Assembly: GCA_008508345.1 (NCBI GenBank)
Contig: QNGE01003080.1
Span: forward strand, 1-64,000
From: Paragonimus westermani
Lineage: Eukaryota; Platyhelminthes; Trematoda; Plagiorchiida; Troglotrematidae
Length of the DNA: 64,000 nucleotides
Reading direction: 5' to 3'
The notes under the pieces are model-generated. The model ran no database searches and had not been told where the DNA came from. It saw nothing but the letters and a program-made list of their open reading frames with translations. Shown here piece after piece: positions 57,501 to 64,000 of this stretch. Position numbers and translations under genes: made by a program. The stretch's first letter is position 1. Each line of letters opens with the position of its first letter.

Positions 57501-59232
57501 CTATGAGATGGTCAATAATTAGAACCATACACCGATGCCTTCTTAGGCTTTTGTGGAGTAAACTAAAGGTGTCTCCACTTCATGTATACACAGCTTTCTC
57601 TGCTCTGTTGGATTGCACTGGTGGTGTTCTCAATAAAACTGGCCAATTTCCGTGTCATGAGCCAAGATAACCTTCGTCGTTGTTAGTCGAACAGTCAGTA
57701 TACCCTTGTCGACAACCAGCACTCCGACCAAGATTGTTCATTTTATTGTATTGTTCGCAAAAATGTGTTGAATACTTTGTTGTTTTGTCGTTGGCATATC
57801 CAGTGGTAAAGCTGAACCTCTGCAGTTAAAGCGCTTGATATATCTGTCTGCCTGTATCCATCGTTGCCTTCAGCTAGGTTAAGGGTTGTAACTGGTTTCA
57901 ATATGGATGGTGATGGTTGTTCGACAGTGCATCCAGTTGTCTGATGTCCGGAAAACGGTTAGGCATCCAACGTGTTGGAATACTTTTTCTCTGCTTCTAT
58001 CAGTACCTGATCAGTGTATTCAATTACCCCTGTTGGCCGTGAAATGAGTGTCCTGATTCCGATGTCATTTGCGTTCACCAACATGGTGAACTTTTCCTTT
58101 AGTTTGGAGATGATAAGACATCTTGAACTGATGGCAGCTTCCTGATTGAGTCGACTGAACGTCACCTGCAATTCTTCAATCCAACCAAATTTCTTCTCTT
58201 TTTTTCAGCAGTTGGAAGAGCGAATATGCTTTCTGAGGGAATTTTGGCGTTAATTTTGGGCCGATATGAGGAAGAATCTCAGTTACCGCTTCGAATCTGG
58301 TGTTCGAGGATCACTGATGGCTGTCAACTGCTCTGGCAGTGGTTATGTTTCCGTTACTAACTGTGTCCCCTGCACATGGTTGGACTGTGGCCGATTTAGC
58401 ATTTCTTACTACTCAGTTGTAGGCTGACTGTATCAAATTGTTGTAACGCTGCTGACAGCCTTTTTGCTTGTTCCGGCACCGTAGTGGACAGGATAATGAT
58501 ATCATCCCCATCCACGGTTACTCCTTTCTGATCTCAGAATGTTAGGTAACAGACGTCTGAATTTGGTTGAAGCATTGCAAGAGCCGGACGACATCGAATT
58601 CTTATTGCTGTTCGCTCACATAAAACGCGGTTTCCGCTCTTTCCTTCTGTGTCACTGGTAGCTGCTAATAACCGGAACACCTGTCTATGGGGCATTATTT
58701 TGGCTTTGTATGGATTACTAAGATCTCATCCATTTGGGAAATCGGAGAGCACCTTTGAGTCTCACTCAAGCAACACTGCAATCAACAAGCAGAAAGTCAA
58801 CATTATTGATCTCGACAAACACAACTGGTACAACTAAACGACAACCCGTAGGATCATACAGAGAGGTGACACGGGAAGAGTTGATGTCGATTGCACAGCC
58901 TATTTGTATTAATCTCCTGCCTTACGAAACCACCACCGCAAGAGATCGCTAAATTGCACCCAAGCGTGAACCTCATAACCAAAGATTAACGTGGAATACA
59001 CCAAACATCCGTGGTGAATGCCAAAGCAGGTTTCAGTTGTATGCAAGTGGACACCCGAACAGAGGCGAACAGGTCTTAAGTAAAAGGTTAAGAACGTTCC
59101 TCAGTGATACACAGGGTAAACAGAAAACACCGACAGACAATGGGTGTTAGCAGCCGAGGTCGATTTTGAAATCCGGCCAAACCAATATGTCCAGATCACC
59201 CTGCACGAGATAAAAAATTTACCAAACTGAAT
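54571..59232. other. Unassigned sequence
   Basis: No gene recognised in about 4.7 kb. The minus-strand frame 57959-58171 is Lys/Ile/Leu-rich but matches no family I know. The minus-strand frame 56575-56859 has a short KLAIF string also seen near 2.25 kb, possibly a shared repeat. Confidence 0.4.
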
Positions 59233-59309
59233 CTATTTTGACAAGCTGTTGACAGAAAGGAAATGAAGTCCTCTTTGAAAAATGTATGTTGGCAAAAAAC
59301 TACATCCTC

Positions 59310-59520
59310 GATAAAAATATATGTAGAACCATGGCATTCCCTTGGACACCTGCAGTGTCTGCAAAAATACCGTGCCCAAGTTGGGCTGGACTAAATAGTG
59401 TGGTAGAACCTGGTCACACTGATGCACTGTGGCTAAAAGGACTGTCGATTTAGAGGAAAGAACCACCGATGCTGAGATATTTTTTCCACTCTGCTGATAA
59501 ACCATACGCAGCATTTAGAA
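59310..59520 (-). repeat. Dispersed repeat W, minus-strand copy
   Basis: On the minus strand the frame MLRMVYQQSGK, then ISASVVLSSKSTVLLATVHQ and CDQVLPHYLVQPNLGTVFLQ, parallels the plus-strand copy at 60,466-60,650 at both DNA and protein level. The element is unidentified. Conservation of the frame hints that it was once coding. Confidence 0.65.
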
Positions 59521-59842
59521 AGTATTGGATAACTTTAGCTAGAACTGGATATACCTTCTTGATTTACACTCATCGATGCCGTTTATAGCATTAGACGAGA
59601 CCACATCTACATTCCGTGCAATAATTACTCGGTCGCGATGCTTAGTAGCATTTTTATATTTTGACCGGTTACCACGTATCAGTGATCTATGACAACTGGA
59701 GGTAGGGTCGAAACAGTCAGAGTGACCGATCAGGTTTCAGTCTCGAAGCTCACGACGCATTAATTTGTTCACAGGCGCGCATTCGCCTCAGACATACACT
59801 GTCGAGTAGTTTCAGAGGTTGCATTGTATTTCCACATTATGA

Positions 59843-59940
59843 CCAATTTGATTTCCCTAGGTGTTTGTGGACGTTCCCTCTAAACTCTACTTTCGCGGTT
59901 TACCAGGAACGTCCACAAACACTGAGGTAACTCAAAATGG
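59843..59940. repeat. Short inverted repeat
   Basis: The arm 59843-59878 (containing gtgtttgtggacgttcc) and the arm 59904-59940 (ggaacgtccacaaacac) are complementary over about 36 bases with a few mismatches, around a loop of about 25 bases. It is a MITE-like or foldback remnant. Confidence 0.6.
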
Positions 59941-60465
59941 CTATAATCTCGGAATGTGGCAAAATCCCTAAGAAAACGTTCCAACTTGTGCCGTCATCAT
60001 GTCCAAGGCGAATAGTTTTATTGAAGGAAAACCACAGACAACATTTCAGGCATCTTGTCAACCTATGGTTTATATGTTTTTATCTATGTAATGACGACAA
60101 CTTCGAACTGTCAGTAGGACGGTACATCTCTAGCGGTAACTGGCACATTCGTAAACTCAGTAGGTTCGATCAGTACTGGCTGAAGTACGAAATCTGAGCA
60201 ACCATATTGCGGATTAGTGTAGGCTTTTGGTTCGTGTGTGGTGTAATCCTATAGAGTAGATATTTTAATGCCTGATGCATTTAATCTTTATTTGTAGACA
60301 CGCGCTAACCAGACATAGTATCTAGAAGAAGTGTCGTTGAGAATTCAGACCGAATTTTTATCGTACGGAATGTACAAATGGGCATTTAGAGTGCTGTACA
60401 CTTCACCGATAAGCATGCATCAAGGAGATGTAGACAGTTCCAGCTCACGGTCTCCAACAATCTCC

Positions 60466-60650
60466 GAATGCTGCATATGGTTCGTCTGTGGAGTGCAAAA
60501 AGTATCTCAGCATCGGTGGTTGTTCCTCCTAAAACGACAGTCTTCTTATTCGTAGTTCACCAGTGTGATCTGATTCTAGCACGATATTCAATCCAGCCCA
60601 ATTTACACACGGCATTTCTCAAGGCAATGCAAGTTTCCAAGGAATTTGAT
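60466..60650 (+). repeat. Dispersed repeat W, plus-strand copy
   Basis: Counterpart of 59310-59520. The open frame reads KSISASVVVPPKTTVFLFVV, then HQCDLILARYSIQPNLHTAF and LKAMQVSKEF. It runs directly into the hammerhead-like copy 4, so the two may belong to one larger element. Confidence 0.65.
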
Positions 60651-60745
60651 TTCGATTACAACACTCCTGAGGAAGACCACTCGAGGTGGTCGAAACGTAG
60701 AGTATTACAACTTGCTCCTAACGTTGTTTTATTCTCAATCTGTTT
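60651..60745 (+). repeat. Dispersed repeat with hammerhead-like core, copy 4
   Basis: The core is AACACTCCTGAGGAAGACC, then ACTCGAGGTGGTCGAAACG and TAGAGTATT, followed by the shared cttgctc.taacgttgt tail. The stem GACCACT/GGTGGTC is nearly perfect, and AACACTC pairs with GAGTATT with one mismatch. It is the best-preserved copy for testing a ribozyme fold. Confidence 0.7.
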
Positions 60746-63420
60746 AACAAAACATCTGGATGACATTTTTGAACGAGCTGTCCACGGTGATCTTAATAAC
60801 GCAACAACTTGCTTCACTACGGTACTCGTATAATAGTAAAATTGTCAGATCAGACGTGTTGACTAGATTTGGAACGACAGGGCTCAATGACAAAACTGTG
60901 ATATATCAAGCGCCGTTTGCTGTTTTGGTGGCATCGCTGTAATATGTCGCACCAGAGTTCAAAAATGGTATGACAAACCTAAGAACACAGCTGGACTTGC
61001 CACATATTCTATGGGGAAATTGCTGGTTTTCTACCCATCTTAGCAATTTGTAAATATGTCGTTCGTGAATGCAGTTTTCTGGTGTTCAGCGTTTAGTGGA
61101 GAAATTATCGTATTGCCACAGTTCGTTAGAAGAATAGCGTATTCTTACTTTGTTCATTAGCATTCGTCGATGCATGTCTTTCGAACGCTGAAGCGGTTGC
61201 AGAGACGCTTTTGAGCAATCAAGCGTAATCGACGATGGGACTTAGCCGCCAAAACACTAGGACAAGGTGGCTGGACGATTCGATGCTGAATGCGAGTGCA
61301 CTTCCACTCCAGCTGGACTGTGGTTACAGTGGTGTGTTGAGGCCGATCGCAGGCCTGATTGGGGCTTGTTTTTCAGATAAGCCCATCTGTTTCGACTCCG
61401 GATTTTGTATGCACACTGGGGGGACGATGGAATCAACGGTCGTTTCGATATGTGCACCCTGACGGAACTACAAACCATCACCGTGATAAAGAACGCACTA
61501 ATGACGATCTCTAACACAGTGACACTTAAATTCGGGGCTCTTTTACGGAACATGCAGTCTGAGAAATACATACATTTGAAAACCTGTTTCCAATTGCAGG
61601 TTATCTTCAAGTTATATCAACCAAATTCCTTATTTCTTGAGCTAGTCGAACAGGAAGGAAAATACCGGATGCTGACCGGGTTTGAGTAAGGTGTGTATTT
61701 TTTAATGTGGCAATCTTCTACAGTTCCAAGAACGAGCAGTTTTCAGACAGCGTATCTTTCCCCCAATTCCTTGGCTGGAAACAGAACAGCGGTCTTAATC
61801 GTTTCATTTGGTTTGATGCCAATAGACGGCGAGTATTATCGCTTTTGACTCAACAGTAAGCATTTCAATATTCACTTTGACAAGCTCCCATTCCTCCCCA
61901 TTCTGTCTGACAGTTTCAGGAAAGAACAAAACCGTCCTCTGTGTACTGTCAACACAGTAAATATCCAGAAGATTTCATTCGGAAAGAAAGGAATTTTAAC
62001 AAGTTTTCGTAGGATAGAGATTGTGCTTACTATTCCTACAAGTCTGTGAATAGTTAAATTGTCTACTCTGAGTTGCGTAAGTTAATGGTGAGCGTGCAAT
62101 TGTTCAATTCGGTGAAAAATCAAACAGGCACCAAATCTTTAGTGAAATTTCAAGCTGAATGGTTAGGCTGACTACCGGACCACCAGCCATGAAAGTAACA
62201 AACGCTAACGATAAAACGTGAATTCACTGGAATATGGCCATGAAAGATATCTCACAGAAGCGTCCACGTGATCAGAAATGATAATGTTATCAGCAGAGTT
62301 TTGGATGCCCACTGAATAGATGCAGCCGGATTACACGCGTCATCCGCACATGAACAGTGTCGAATGTTAACCTTGTTCGTGCCGATGCGTTCTATGCAGT
62401 TCCCTCCAAGTTCATCCGGACCAATCTGACTGCAAAGTCGAAGTACACGAATTTCAGTCGTTTGGTTGGTTTTAGGGTCCGGCTGAAAAGGTGCCCTCTA
62501 AAAATGATAATTTAAAGAGTTAGCTGAAAACAGTTTTCGCTAAAATGAAGTGTAAAAAAGAGTAGTAGTATTTTTATTGCCCTTTGTCCGATCTGCCCTC
62601 ATTGCAATTTATCACTGCATACACTGAGGTGAAATTAAAACTAAGCATCAAAATGTCGGGACTTCAATTGGATTTGAAACAGCGACAATAATATCAGTAA
62701 CAGGATCTCAGTTTTCATCTACGCCACTGAGCTGATTAATAAATCTTGTTTGTTGGATCACTTGGTCGATTCGACATACAGGTGGGTAACTGAGTGAAAA
62801 TGTTAGATTTCTGATCTTTTGGCATGGCTTCACAGCTGAGCTGGCATAGCACTTGTGTCTCGTCAAGATTCTGTTACTGGTTCGAGCCCAGTTGACGTCT
62901 CATCCAAAATTATTAAATCTGCTACACTACTTGTAAATTTAAAGTAGTAAACTGTTTCTTCGAAAGATGTGAACAGCTGGCGATCCATCAACGTCAACTT
63001 AAAATTCATCCGGTAAACGAGGCGTTGGCCAGTGAGCAAGTGCCCAAACGTAATCCAACTTTAGAGTCGCCGACCGCTGTTATTATTGTGCACAAACCAA
63101 TCTGGATTGTTTATTCATTCCTGTTGAAAAAGCTCATCAACGTAACGTTATGAAACACATGGATCACGGTCGTATCTAATCGATTTCTAAAACCCAAAGA
63201 AAAGGCTAACAATTAGAATTATTCGGGACAGGTCAATTGGAGCAACGGTAACTATAGAAAATAGGGTGTGTATCGGCTTTCCCAAAGTCGCTGCCTTACA
63301 AACCACAACGCAAGCAAATTGTCCAGTGACTGATCAGGATAACCAACACATGGAACCGACCACGAGGTCGTGTGTCGTTTCTTTTTGACGACGCCTTCGA
63401 CCCAGAAGATGTGTTGTGAA
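60746..63420. other. Unassigned sequence with one tRNA-like B box
   Basis: No gene recognised. GGTTCGAGCCC at 62879-62889 fits a pol III B box, with TGGCATAGCAC (A-box-like) about 38 bases upstream. This would suit a tRNA-derived SINE remnant, not a folded tRNA. The open frames at 61235-61689 on both strands have no recognised domain. Confidence 0.4.
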
Positions 63421-63850
63421 AAACAATGTGTAGCGAACAAGCTCGTTTTCAGTGATTCATCATCAGGCTAAATACATCACATTTATATCACACATTTCAC
63501 GGGAGAATCGTTAGGGGAGTATACGGGGGGACATGTGGTTAATGAGGTCAATCAGTTCAATGTCACACTGCAATTATGTACCCACTTGAACAATGGGTCT
63601 TGACAGGCTAACCGGGTGGGGGGTTGGCCAGGGCAAATCCAGAGCCTGAACAAAACGTTTTTGGGCGCACAGGGGTGGGTTATACATTCGGATCCCAATA
63701 GCCTCTGCTGTAGACAGAATCCTACTCATTAACCACATGTCCCCCCGGATACTCCCCTAACGATTCTCCCGTGAAAGGTGTGATATAAATGTGATGTATT
63801 TAGCCTGATGATGAATCACTGAAAACGAGCTTGTTCGCTACACATTGTTT
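63421..63850. mobile_element. 430-bp foldback element with 126-bp inverted arms
   Basis: The left arm 63421-63546 (aaacaatgtgtagcgaacaa to gtggttaatgag) and right arm 63725-63850 are complementary over their full length with only a few mismatches, around a 178-bp unrelated centre. No ORF is inside. Nearby flanks contain AGATGTGTTGT on both sides (63407-63417 and 63895-63905), too far out to call a target-site duplication. It is MITE-like, foldback-like, or derived from the inverted terminal units of a Penelope-like element; family not identified. Confidence 0.75.
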
Positions 63851-64000
63851 ATCATGACTACGCTGGGAATTTTTACGAGATTCAAACAAGCCAAAGATGT
63901 GTTGTATTTATTATCTTTTACGCCGCAATAATATTCACTTTGGTTCATAGCCTTCTTGGTTTGCTTACTACTAACCATACTCAGTCGGGTGTCTGTCTTC

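Noticed and set aside
1..64000. CRISPR arrays, bacterial operons, rRNA genes
   Set aside because: No regularly spaced short repeats, no ribosome-binding-site-linked gene clusters and no rRNA-like blocks; introns and LINEs indicate a eukaryote.

Overview
The window is eukaryotic and most likely from a flatworm, probably a digenean fluke with moderate GC. The evidence is one multi-exon gene with kilobase-sized introns, GT-AG splice sites, and a dense background of decayed retroelements of the kinds common in trematodes: RTE-like, R2-like and CR1/L2-like LINEs, Ty3/gypsy, and Penelope-like elements. There is no operon organisation. The species is not determined from the sequence.

The only host gene I can support is a plus-strand orthologue of PTPN9 (PTP-MEG2), a SEC14/CRAL-TRIO lipid-binding protein tyrosine phosphatase. 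I assembled eight coding exons by hand between 28,844 and 52,022. Exons 1-3 visible here carry the C-terminal half of the CRAL-TRIO domain and a long linker. Exons 4-8 carry a complete phosphatase domain with the QGP motif, KC..YWP, the WPD loop, the [10 protein letters not shown] signature and the Q-loop, and end at a TGA at 52,020-52,022. Splice phases agree at every junction except one uncertain donor near 48,712. The N-terminal exons (start codon and first half of CRAL-TRIO) were not found; they lie upstream or in unrecognised sequence.

From 1 to 28.8 kb the window is intergenic or far-5' sequence made of retroelement debris: RTE-like fragments at 1-730, 3.36-3.8, 10.53-11.51, 17.3-19.8, 23.6-24.4 and 26.9-27.4 kb, and a gypsy RNase H fragment at 16.8-17.2 kb. 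The PTPN9 introns hold an antisense gypsy relic (about 31.1-33.7 kb), an R2-like fragment with its restriction-like endonuclease (37.7-38.6 kb), an antisense CR1/L2-like RT (38.85-39.6 kb), a LINE interrupted by a Penelope-like C-terminus (42.2-43.5 kb), an RT scrap (46.5 kb) and an antisense LINE 3' end (47.3-48.3 kb). From 52 to 64 kb there is a possible 3' UTR and then repeats dominated by foldback structures.

The most interesting non-genic signals are: a dispersed repeat with a hammerhead-ribozyme-like core (6.3, 47.3, 54.4 and 60.7 kb), two copies of which form a ~200-bp loopless palindrome at 54.3 kb; a 430-bp inverted-repeat element at 63.4 kb; a LINE tail inserted into an older LINE with a readable target-site duplication at 10.7-11.0 kb; a near-identical duplication of a dead LINE end (1-582 and 19,103-19,684); and a 178-bp tandem duplication on either side of a single N at 43,362 that looks like an assembly join.
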